Assembly: GCF_901709675.1 (NCBI RefSeq)
Contig: NC_051091.1
Span: 4,932,967 to 4,996,966, forward strand
DNA from: Syngnathus acus
Lineage: Eukaryota; Chordata; Actinopteri; Syngnathiformes; Syngnathidae
DNA: 64,000 bases
Reading direction: 5' to 3'
Shown one piece after another: positions 9,925 through 21,363 of this stretch (position 1 is the stretch's first letter; each line of letters starts with the position of its first letter). Below the pieces are notes generated by a model that saw only the letters and a list, made by a program, of their open reading frames with translations, was not told the origin of the DNA and made no database searches. A program made the translations under genes and the position numbers.

Positions 9925-11039
9925 TGCCGCTGAGGAGCCAGCCTTCTTTGGGAATCACATCCATGTGTTTTTTTTTTTTGTTTACGAAAACAGTTGCTGC
10001 CATTTAGTACGATTTTTGTACTGACTTTGAAAATGTGTAAATATGTTTGTAACATAATAATACTTCATTTCATGATCATGTCATTGATCTTTATCAGGTT
10101 CCTAAATTTTACATTGACACAAGGAAATTCAAAAAATGTAAAGTTTTACGGTTACATTTTAAGAAGGCTTAAAATAAAAAACAAAAATCAATTCTTTCAC
10201 ACATTCCTTGAAACTGGAAATGGGAATGTGACTGCATTTCCTTGCTCAATGTGGGGAAATGATCAATATTTTTTACTTTTTAAAATCTCTATTGTATTTC
10301 TCGAGTTGGGGCGGTGGTGAAGTCAGGCATGTTATAGAAACTTCTGCTGATATTGTTATAGTAGTTCAATAATGACACTAGCACCAAAACAATAACATTC
10401 ATTTGAGAGTGACTACATTTAGAACATTTAAAAAGTAGCAGTTGCAGATTACTTCATTTTTTTATTTGTATTCATTTTCATTCATTTTTCAATCAAGGAA
10501 ATTCTGTCAAATGTCTATCTCCAGATGGGACAGTGTGTATCTGAATGTTTTGTTTCAATGCTACAGTGTATTATTTTGCCCTGAGAAAAGACCTGCAGCT
10601 ATTAGGACTTGATTCTTCTACTAATTATCTCTTCAATCATTTGAGCCATTGCGTAAAATTAGCTTTAGCGTAATATCTAACAACAATATCAATGCAAAAT
10701 ACACGAGAAGTGCTGGTATTTTTATCTCCACTAGGGGTCACCATCCTACACTGTAGTATCCGCCTGATGATGTGTGGGTCAGCGAATGAGTTAGTTCAGG
10801 TTAGCCGGTCTGGGCGTCGAGTCCCCGGGCATCACTTGTGGTTGTTACATTTAAAGTATGAATGTGCTTAAGTTTTTTGTTACATTTTGTTCAATAAAGT
10901 AATCGTAAGCGCATCAGTGGCTGTGTTCATCCTTGACCCAGTGGTAGGCTATATTAAAGTAGCTAAGAATGTTTGTTACCTTGTGTTGGTTGATTATTCA
11001 AATTCTTGTTGCAGCTCTATCTGAGAAGTCCATCTCCCA

Positions 11040-11520
11040 TAAATGTAGTTCCCTATAAATATAAAAAAAATTAATATAAAAAGTAAAATATATAATATTT
11101 TACTAAAAAAAAAAACAACTATACGTGTTCACTTTTTTACAAAAAAGAAAAAAAATACTATGCATTTAATATATATATATATATACATATATATAATATA
11201 TATATAATATAAAAGCCTTGCTATACATGATCATTTTTTTACTAACAAAAAGCAATACTGTACATTGTCATTTTTTATATATAAAAAGCCTTACCATACA
11301 TGGTCTTTTATTTTTTCACTAAAAAAGCCTTACATGGTCTTTGTTTTTTTACTGAAAAAATACTACATGGTCATTTCTTACTAACAAAAAGCCAGACTGT
11401 ACATTGTCAAAACAATGTACATGCACAAAAAAGCCGTACGTTTGGGTTTTCTTTTACTAACAAAAGCCTTACTATACATAATCAATTTCTGTTTCCTCAA
11501 AAAAAGCTCGTTTCATTCTT
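11040..11520. repeat. AT-rich imperfect tandem array (AAAAGCCTTACATGGTC words)
   Basis: Units around 40-60 bases long share AAAAAGCCTTAC, TACATGGTC and TTTTTTACTAA words and repeat about six to eight times with heavy divergence. A (TA)n stretch lies at about 11170-11205. It looks like an old, decayed minisatellite; no frame is credible. Confidence 0.6.
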
Positions 11521-11560
11521 AATTCGAATCAAATTGTAAAATTCCAGTCCAGTATTAACA

Positions 11561-11689
11561 TTTGCTGCCTATTTTATCAGTTCTCATGAAATAGTAATTA
11601 CTCTAGAGAAAAAATAAATTTCATTTGCTGCCTATTTTATCAGTTCTCATGAAATAGTAATTACTCTAGAGACAAATAAATTTCATTTG
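11561..11689. repeat. 63-bp tandem duplication
   Basis: The segment beginning TTTGCTGCCTATTTTATCAG at 11561 is repeated almost exactly from 11624, including the CTCATGAAATAGTAATTACT core. Copies differ near AGAGAAAAAATAAA versus AGAGACAAATAAA. The near identity points to a recent local duplication. Confidence 0.9.
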
Positions 11690-14600
11690 TTTATAAATTA
11701 ATCATTTTGGAGACGTTAAATCATTTTTGGCTTCCTTCATTTTTCATTTCAAATGTTTGCTTGTCCTGTGAAGGTCTGAATTCTTCACGTTCATAATTCA
11801 GAATAGCCCAAAGCCTGTGGTGCTGGAAATAGATTTTAGTTTTGTACTAATTAAATTTGCCATGTCGACTAATTGCAACATTAATCTCCTTGTAAAGGAT
11901 TATGAGTACGACAAAACGAATAGGTCGTTAATGGGATTACACAACTCGGAACAAATATCAACACACCCCTCATTTAACCCCTTGGCTTTCGGAAAAAGGA
12001 AATCCTTGGATTGTTTTTTTTCCTTCTATTTTTGTTTTTATACTTCTAAGTAGTTTTATCCACTGATTTGAAAAAGTAAAAACATCTAACTCTCACTTTC
12101 TTTGCTTCATCTGTCAAATCCCACCTCTGCACTCCAGCCCGCACCTTGACACTCCTGCCATCATAATGTTTTACGGACATTGACATCATCTAATAACTTA
12201 TCTCCTCATCATCTAACCCGAGTTTAAAAACTTACTTCAAAACCCTAACCTATTTTTTTTTTTATCTGATGTATAAAACAAACTAAAAACGACGTGCTTT
12301 GGTCGTCACACAACTTTTATTAACCTCAACATATATTCTACTTGATGTGGCGTGATTCAAAAAAATTGGGGAGGAGAATGTGGGAGTCATGGTTCATTGG
12401 ACACAGAGTCTATTGAACCTCATTAGGACAGAAGCTTCATAAAAGAGCATGCTCACTAACAAGCTTGCAGCTTTGGCCAAAGTTGAGCGACAAGGTTCAC
12501 TGCAGCAGAACAGCTTGAATGGTTTTGGGTGTTGTGGTGATTGTGCCTCCTCTCCTTTCCTTCTTAGAGGTCATCAGAGATGAGCGTTTTCTATTGTACA
12601 TCCCCCGGCGCGCTAGACAATCTGGTGACTTGAACTTTAGACCAACTGGAGTCCATGCAGGAGATCAGCACATGCAAAGTACATTTAGAAGAAAGAGCTC
12701 CACGTGTGGATGATGTAAAGTTGCACCTGCAATTAGCCAACTGACTTTAACTGTCTGGTCACAAGCCAAGTGATTTTCTGTTACATGATAACAATTCTGT
12801 TCCATCATCTTGTGGCATATCCTGAGTGTCAATTAAACGTTAGCCCAGTCAGTCACTGAGATGGGTCGATTCGATTAGTCACAGTCGAGGCAATGAACTC
12901 GGGTGAAGCCGGGACAAGACGGCAGAGGCCGTCTTGGACTGCTTCCCCCGGAGACGAGCGCTCACTGGGACTTTCTGCATCACTAGGCAGACAATGTTTC
13001 AAACTGATGTCAGGAATTGAAAGAAACTGGAATTTGTCACAATTTTAAAGGGTGGGATGTTTTGTATTTCTGTGAAACTTCCTGCTGCAGCTTTGCCTTT
13101 TAAAGACATCACCTCTGGAAGCCATAAAATTTACAACTGCTGCTGCTGGAGGGAATCACGTGACACCGTATAATTCTTTCTTCTTCATTGAACGGGCTCC
13201 TTGAGGCTCTTTTAAATGTGAAATAACCTAATAAGGATCATTATAGTGAAGTTTATGAGGCTGTGAGACAGCAATATGGTGAATGTCAAAAATGCACTCA
13301 GCTTATCAGCTGTTGGCTCGTCCTCAAAGGGACATTTCGTTGATGACATTTCGGTGAGTCCTCTGGGATAGACAATATCAGGGAAACAAATTATACTGCG
13401 ACAGATGATGAAAAACCGCACGACTTTGCTGTTCGCGCTTCCATTCTGGATAATTATGGTACATTTTAATTTAACTGGAATAGGTAGTGATTATGCAGTG
13501 ATACGCACCCAACAAAGGACATCTGGTACATAGAGGTCAGTCCAGCAGTCAGGAAGAATTCTGTTGTGGTCCGGGGATGTTGCAGGCTGCATCACAATGA
13601 GCTTTGAAGCTCAGCCTGTCACAGTGGATATGTGAGAAAGGGAGAGGAAAAAGCAAGGGGGGGTGCAGGTGAGAGAGGATTAAAAAACAAGTAAAACAGG
13701 TCAATATCGATTTGTTCAACTTCAGTCTGAATTCATTCGTGTTTAACTCCAATTCGGAATGCAAAGTCAGACACCGCTCAAATTGCAAATTTACAGCATT
13801 CCCCAATTGGCAAAAAAAAAAAAGAATTGTAGGGATAAATGACAAGGAAAAAGGCTATTTACAGAGTACAATTTTATGTTAGTCAGGATTCCAGGAGTCT
13901 TTACACGTTTCAATCTAACTTGGCATCGATCTTAAGCTACCATTCAGCTGCTTGAAGCACAAATTCAAATGACATAAAGCTCTTGGCAGATGTTTTAAAA
14001 CCTTTTAAAACCTTTTACGATGCGCAGCGCAAGAGCAAAATGTCACAATTATATCCAGAGCACCTAGGCACATGCAAGGGTAATAAAGCCCAGAAGGTTG
14101 CAACGGATTGGCCTGAAACACTTTACCTTCATAATCAGCCATGCGCAGGTGGTGAAATGGGAACATCAAAACCAAATCACGTTGTTTTTCATTCAATTAT
14201 GGTGACCAGGGGAGCTAGTTGCAAAATTAATGATGCCTTCTCAAATCCTCAAATGGGTTCCTGGCTCAGAGGGACACTACAACTCAGACTCTGGTAGTAA
14301 ACGATTGCATGTGATTGAGCTAGAATCTGCTGAAAGAGGCAAAAAAAAAAATCTAAAATGATTTTCAATTACAATTTCAATGGTGCTTTTTTTCTCCATC
14401 ATAAAAGCTAATCCATTTAATAACTCTCTGACAGCGTCAATCCAATCTGAGTGGTCTTCAGAATAGCGGCCACTCGCTCGCTGCAGCTCTTTGTCGTGGT
14501 GGAGGCCATGAAATGACATTAGAGGCAACTGCGTGGCCATCTGCCAAATGTTGCTTAACCATCAAACCGGAATAATACAATTATTTGTCACTATAATTTA

Positions 14601-15554
14601 GTGGGCTGATATATTTGTTATTCTCATTACAAGACTGCAATAAATCATAAAACTCTGAGATAAAAAAAACTTTCCATTTTTTTTTTTTTTTACATCCCTC
14701 CAAATCATCAGAAATTAACGAACTAAATCAAGTGGTTGCATTTCTTTTCTTTTTTTTTTCTTTTCTTTTTTTTTCTGATTCAGGACATTAGTTTTGATGC
14801 TATTTTAAATTAATTCCTGTACTTTTTTTTTCATGGTCATTGTGTAATGAGAATATTCATATTCAAAAATCACAAATCCAAAGTACATGACAGTGGAACA
14901 AAAAGTTACAAAAAAGTATTTGTTAAATGCGACGTAATACATGTCACAGGTTTTATGATAGTGACAGTTTGACAAATCAACTCAATTTCCATTAATTTCC
15001 ACTGGGAAAAAGATTATGCAAATATTTTGGTTCCATTCCACGCTTTTCATTGGCGAGAGGCTATCAACAAATGGAGAAAGGCAGTGTGTGGCAACGATCA
15101 ATATTTCACAGTCAACAACCATGATGTAATTTCAAGTCGAGCAGATTGGAATCTGCACCAGCATTTGAAATCCGCCACCTCCACTGAGGCGGAGAGCGGA
15201 GGAGATGCCGTGTCTCCTCTGTTTATGTCAAAGAGTACAAAACACCTTCGTGACCTGTCAATCAATCTCCAGTGTCACGGAGCCAAGTAAACAACACGAC
15301 AACCAATGTGAGGAAAAGAGGAACCTCTAATGGAGCACAGTGTGAATTGTCTAATCAGATCGATTTTGCATTTTTATCTAATTAGACTGATTAAAATGGA
15401 GATTGAGCATTATCTCGGCAGCAGCATTGCTAACTTGTGATTACTTATTTATTTGTCATAATCAGCATTTGAGTCATGCATGCAATGCTAAGCAGGAGCT
15501 TTTTTGATTTTCCCCTCGACTGAATTTAAAAGTAACATCTGTGTTACACTTATC

Positions 15555-15645
15555 GGTCAAAATATTAGGTACACCTGCACCATCAAAGGAGATCCATGCA
15601 TTTTCTATACCGCTTGTCCCCACAGGGGATCTTGTACTGTAAATA
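15555..15645. repeat. Dispersed fish repeat (TTAGGTACACCT / TTTTCTATACCGCTTGTCC)
   Basis: Two word types very common in teleost genomes adjoin here: ATTAGGTACACCTGCACC and CATTTTCTATACCGCTTGTC. No terminal repeats or coding sequence are visible, so this is a fragment. Confidence 0.55.
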
Positions 15646-18179
15646 AAATGTCTTTAACACTAACTCTTAGGTCACAAACAATCTGAAATGCTTTTTTTTC
15701 CTTCATTTGGAATGACACATCTTCAATTTCATACAAGCATCCTTTCTTCAGAAAAAAGATTGTTTTCCAGTGGGAAAGCAATTCAATTGCATTCGATACC
15801 TTTCCAGATACAATCACTTAAGATTTTCATGCACTAAATGGTTAAACGCCAGTACAGATTTGCCATAATGTGACTCAAAATGTCTTTTCCTTGTAAATCT
15901 CTTTCCGGCGGCAACATCAAATTCAGGTGATTTTTTTTTGTTTTTTTTTGGGAACACATCGACATTACGTTTGACAGCTGCAATATGAGGATGAATAAGT
16001 CATTTCACTAGAAGAAGCTCACTCCCACAGGAAGTAGAAGGATGATAAGTCACTATTGTCAAGGTGTCACTCGATAAAATCTAATCCTGTGTGAGCCCAT
16101 TCTTTGGCCGATTTTCTCACTGTGGCTTCTCGGAATAAAGACATACACGTTACTACCACTTGCGCAAAGATTGAATATGAAAACTGTATCAGTGGTGCGC
16201 TGTGTTACGTTATGGATTTGGTGGTCATCAAAATATTAGCATAGTGTTAAAAATCCTTTTGACAAAATCCATCTCTGATTCAAATTTGCTGTCGAGCACG
16301 GTATGCATCAGTTAACCACATTTTAATCATGTGCGGCTGATGTGTCTGGCCTCCAGAATTTCCTCCTTTATTGAGCCCTGCCCTTGTTTGTGTATGAGTG
16401 TGAGTGATCGTGTGTGTGTGTGTGTTTGTATGTGTGAAATTGGAGCGAGACAAGTGGAGTTCTGATCAAGATGTAAGCAATCAACATCATTTGCATACTC
16501 AAACTAACCTGGAATTGCACCTTGTCGCCAAATCACCTTCCACATTCCATTCCATGGGATGATGCAGATGGCGCCATTAGTGACCTCGTGCCGGTTTTCT
16601 TTCGCTCCAGTCACAACAGCAGCCTGAGGATGGGAAAAAAAATGCACCGGTTTTTGCTTCTTCTTCAAAATGTAATGTGACTGTTTCTATCAATTCAACA
16701 AAACTCAATTAACTTAAAACAAAACATTATTCCCATCGCTGACTTGATTACAACACGCAGTTCCTTACAGCTAAGATGACTTCTAAAAAATGCCTTTTTA
16801 TCAAATGTTATAAAAGCACAAGACGTTTTAACAGCCATGTTGTAAATGTGTCTACCACCAGTGCATTAAATCAATTGGACACCACGCCAAACTACTCATT
16901 TTATGCGAACATTTGCATCGGAATGAGTTTTAATGCCTCCACTGTAAGCTTTCTGCATTATATCACACTTGAGTGTTTTTGGAATATATTGGCTTGGGGC
17001 ACTTTGGAATTTGACATCCTTTGACCTCTGCAGACAATATTCATCATTTTACACATCACCTCTACACCTCTTAAAACTACAATTATAAGGTGCACCGAAC
17101 GCTGTGGCTTAGGAGTGTCGTGTTAAAAGCAAACATTTGGCTAAACTCGAGATTATTTATTTTGTTCTCCCCTGAGGAGCTCTGCAGTGCACACTTAGGA
17201 ACATTTCATCTTCACTCACGTTCTCGCCCGGCCTGCCGTGAGCAAATAAAGTCCTCGTGACGCTCGCCTCATCCCAGCAGGGAAAAAAAATGTCGGAACA
17301 GTTTCCCTTCATTTGTGGAGGGCTGCACATGGTTGATGAGGAGCAACACCCAACACACTCTCGAAAGCAGCAGCTGCCGCACAGATTCACCGTAGTGGCA
17401 ATTGGACCCAAGGCAATCTGGGGACGCATTGTGTTTCATTTCATCAAACACGAGTATTATCATCGTCTATTAAAGAAATTGATTTTACTCTCGGAAATAT
17501 GAAGGTGGGATCATTAGCCCTTATTTAACAAAAATGTCACGCATGCTAAGGGATAGTAGATCAATCATTTTGCCCCGATAGCTTATGAAAAAGAAATAGG
17601 AGACGGCCTTTTAATTTTGACAGCTCATTTATCATCTAAGTCATGGTCTCAACTAGAGTCTACACCCTTTTAGTAAACTGTCGGGTCAAAAACAACCTAG
17701 TTTGGGTTGAAAATGGGACCAACCCAGAAAATTGGGTCAATTTGAAACCAAATGAATGCTTCATTTGCACAAATTTAATATGAGGCAATACGAGCAAACG
17801 AGGTAAGTTCCTCTTGCACTGGCTTGTCTGACTACTAATCTTGCGGGCATGTAAAAAGTAAGAGATGAGTTTCTGATAAACGATTGAGCAAGTAGACACT
17901 CATGAATCATTCCCAGCACGAAGACCTTAACGACACTCAAGGTGATGGAAAGGAGACTCTCCATCAATCATCTTCTGATTGTAATATTCTCACTAAGGTG
18001 GGGAATCTACTCCAAAAATCTCATTTGCCATATGTGGACAATAGTAATGGGACACCTAAGCAATTATGCATAATTGCAATTATGTTGCACAATTAGGCCT
18101 GTATAGTATACGATGGATGTCAACACTTGGAAATAAAAGCTGATCCCTTGTCCCATATTCATTTTTTAAAATGTCAAAT

Positions 18180-18326
18180 GCAAAGTTTGACATCAAACCT
18201 GGATGGACGACATGGAGAAACCCCTTGCAAAAAACAGTGACATGTATCCTCCACACGGATTCAAACCCTGCACCTCCAAACTGCGAGGCAGACATTCTAT
18301 CCACCCCCACACCATGCTGCCCAAAA
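18180..18326 (-). mobile_element. tRNA-derived SINE-head fragment
   Basis: Read on the minus strand, the block runs GGCAGCATGGTGTGG, then GTCTGCCTCGCAGTTTGGAG, then a B-box-like GGGTTTGAATCC and GTGTGGAGG. This matches the widespread fish repeat whose consensus includes GCACGGTGG and GGTTCAAATCC with a trailing GTGTGGAGTTTGCATG. It is degenerate and truncated. It lies about 560 bases upstream of the adora1 start codon. Confidence 0.6.
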
Positions 18327-18883
18327 ATCAAATATTGAATAATAATAGCAATAATCAATCTTAACTTCCAGAATAAAAGCAACAAATAGATAAAGCATGC
18401 CTGGTCTCAATGCATCGTGACTTTTGAAAAATTCCAGTTCAAGAAACGAGATAATATCACAACAGCATTACACGATAAGATGTAACAATGACTCAGGTTT
18501 ACGCAGAAACTGCGTGAGCCACTCTTAAAACGCTTGCATTTGAGTGCGCTTTCTTTGCGGCCGGCGCAGAATGCAAGATTTCAACTCCTCTGTTGTGAAA
18601 GGAGCTTTTGTGACTCATTCACTCTCCACCGGAGCTGCGGGAAGCACTCTCCCCTTCTCCTCGAACGCCTTCTCGCAGCATGTGCGGAACAACTTTGGCG
18701 TGTGATGAGCGGCTCCGCGTTCCGGAGAGAAGACCCTAGGGGAATTCAAGCGGACACCCCAGAGGGACAAAGGATTTGTTGGCTCTACTTGAGTGAGTCA
18801 GTCGGAGGTTTGTTCCGAGCGCAGGAGTGTTCGGGCCGCTCCGCTACGAGCGCGCACGCCCCCCCCAGACAGTCTTCCCGAAA

Positions 18884-21363
18884 ATGTCTTGGTCGTGGGC
18901 TGTCTACATTGGCATGGAGGTGCTCATCGCCGTCTCGTCGGTCATCGGCAACGTAATGGTGGTGTGGGCCGTGCGTATTAACCGCTCGCTCCGGGACACC
19001 ACGTTTTGTTTCATCGTCTCGCTGGCCTTGGCTGACATTGCGGTCGGGGCTCTCGTCATCCCCCTCGCCATCACCATGAGCATCGGACTCGAGACTCACT
19101 TCTACAGCTGTCTGGTGATCGCTTGCACCGTGCTGGTCCTCACTCAAAGTTCCATCCTGGCCCTCCTGGCCATCGCCATCGACCGCTATCTGAGGGTCAA
19201 AATACCCATGAGGTAGGTGGGAGTCCACTTGATGAGCACATCTTCACTGAGCGGCAGACGCCTTTGTGTCTGAAGCCACGCACCATGTCAAAGAACAAGG
19301 GAGGTTAATTGCAATTAGTTGCCAAGGCATCACGACTGCAGTTTGTCATATTGAACGTCATTGGCTCTTAGCCCGAGTGCAAAATAGAATGCAACTTATT
19401 AAGCAACTAAGTAAAAATAAAAAGGAGTGCAAAATGAAGACAAATATAAAACGAGGTGGTTGTAGACCAGTGCCAGCAGGCGTGGTAGGGGGTCTTGGGG
19501 GATGTTGTTCTGTCGAGGCCTTTATTTGATGAATTATTCCGTTCAAATCTTATTTGACCAAATTCAATATTAATCAGAGCATTGTGTTTTGACCAGAGCT
19601 GTTATACTGTAATGTGGCTTTCTTGTAAAACGTTGATATCCAGTCTAAAAAAGTCAAAGTCTGCTTTATTGTCAATTTCTTCACAATCAAAAGCCAATCC
19701 ACTTCAAGTTTTCCCATGTGACAAAAGGCTGGGAATATTCTGACACAGGATGGATGCATGATTGGTCAATAGGCTCATGCTGGCTGCTTGGTGACTTACA
19801 TAATTTCTCAAACTGGCAACTGGCAGACCCGTGGACATCATTGTCACGACTTCAACCCAATCTAGATTTGAAATTTGCCTTTTTCATGCAGAATTTCGAC
19901 TGGATAAAAAAAAAAAAAAAGTCTACACACCCTTGTTCGCGTGTCACGATTTTGTGGGCTGTATGAAAAAAAAAAGATAACATTTCAAAACTATTTTCCA
20001 CCATTGATGTGACCTACTATAACCCTTGTGACTCAACTCAAATACATTTCAAAAATGCTACATAAAAACAAGCGGAGATAATATGGTTGCACAAGTGGTG
20101 CCTAATATCATACGAAAAAAAATAAACATTTCGAAACTCTTTTCCACCACTGATGTGACCTACTATAAACCTTGGGCCTCAATAATATTTTAAGAATGCC
20201 AAATAAAAACAACTCCCGAGATAATATGGTTGCGCAAGTGGTGGCTAATATTTTAATATTTATGGATGAGGCTGTGTCCAGACTTCACCAATCACATTCA
20301 AATTTGTGTTGGACGGAAGTCAGCACACACATGCCACCATTTCAAGTTCCCTCCAAAATTGAGAAAATGAGGGGAAGGAGGTCAGAAACGTTGGGAGGAG
20401 GCGGATCAGGTGGCAATACTAAATGAACTGCAGGAATTTATGGCAGGTATTTCCTGTTGAGTCCGTGTAACAACAATCTTCTTCATCTGGTTGGTCCAGA
20501 AACGCAAGGATAACAATTAACGAACTGTAACTTTCAGTATGTTACAGTACAGAAATTCTAAACAGTCCGTCCTTCTCTCCTGTAACCATAGCTACAAACG
20601 AGTGGTGACCCCTCAGCGAGCCGGGTCGGCCGTGTTGTTGTGCTGGCTGGTGTCCATCCTGGTGGGCCTCACGCCTATGTTTGGGTGGAATAACTTACAA
20701 CATCACAGTGACAACGGTTCCCTCGTCAGCACCGACCTGGTGGTGAAGTGCCAGTTTGAGACAGTCATCAGCATGGATTACATGGTCTACTTCAATTTCT
20801 TCGGCTGGGTGCTGCCCCCCCTGGTCCTCATGCTCGTCATCTACGTGGAGATTTTCTACATGATTCATAAACAGCTTAATAAGAAGGTGAGAATGAGGAA
20901 CAGCGGCCATGTTTGCATCAATTGCAAGTTGAATGGTTTGATATGTGCCGACATCGTGTTTGTCTCTGCGCAGGTGACGGTGAGCCACGCAGACCCCAGT
21001 CATTACTTCGGCAGGGAGCTGAAGCTTGCCAAGTCCTTGGCTCTTGTTCTTTTGCTCTTCGCCGTTAGCTGGCTCCCCCTTCACATCCACAACTGCATCA
21101 CACTCTTCTGCCCCAAATGCTACAAACCATCGAGCGTGATTTTCATCGCCATCCTCCTGACCCACGGCAATTCTGCCGTCAATCCCATCGTGTACGCTTT
21201 CCGCATTAAGAAATTCCGCTCGGCCTTTTGGAGAATTTGGAATCAGTACGTTCTTTGTCGGGATCAAGTTGGTCAGCTTCCTCAAAGAGGTAGTCAGAGG
21301 ATACAGAATACCGCGAGGAGGCTGAGGCACAACGATGACGATGATGACGACGATGATGTGTGA
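18884..21363 (+). CDS. adora1: Adenosine A1-type receptor (class A GPCR)
   Basis: Three coding exons, 18884-19212, 20592-20886 and 20974-21363, give 337 residues. The ATG at 18884 gives [15 protein letters not shown], aligning with the start of helix 1. Class A landmarks are N23 (1.50), D51 (sodium pocket), DRY 100-102, FGWNN in loop 2 and VKCQFETV with the ligand-contacting Phe-Glu. [10 protein letters not shown] (W6.48, N6.55), LTHGNS (H7.43) and NPIVYAF follow. The sequence is closer to A1 than to A2 or A3. A1 receptors couple to Gi/o and lower cAMP in response to adenosine. Splicing exon 1 to 2 puts Ser at 110 where Arg is usual. The 87-nt second intron is stop-free. The C-terminus is a run of eight Asp before Val. 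Which fish paralogue (a or b) it is cannot be decided here. Confidence 0.93.
19972..20255. repeat. Tandem duplication of about 146 bp in adora1 intron 1
   Basis: A unit containing CATTTCAAAACT, CCACCATTGATGTGACCTAC and ATAATATGGTTGC recurs 146 bases downstream with about 85-90 percent identity by eye. It lies in the 1.4-kb first intron. It is older than the 63-bp duplication at 11561. Confidence 0.8.

Larger units (their letters stand above)
9925..18883. other. Gene-poor interval between zinc-finger gene and adora1
   Basis: About 9 kb with no frame showing recognisable domains or plausible exons. It contains the zinc-finger 3' UTR (one AATAAA is near 10892), AT-rich low-complexity DNA, a 63-bp tandem duplication, T-rich tracts around 14680-14780, a (GT)n run near 16410, and a SINE fragment. 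The last few hundred bases are probably the adora1 promoter and 5' UTR. Unannotated regulatory DNA cannot be excluded. Confidence 0.6.

Noticed and set aside
13983-14297. 104-codon frame starting MADVLKPFKTFY
   Set aside because: No family resemblance, no promoter or splice partners, and it overlaps an antisense frame. Composition is like the surrounding intergenic DNA.
18250-18270. tRNA gene from the B-box-like GGGTTTGAATCC
   Set aside because: There is no cloverleaf. It is part of a degenerate SINE-like repeat.
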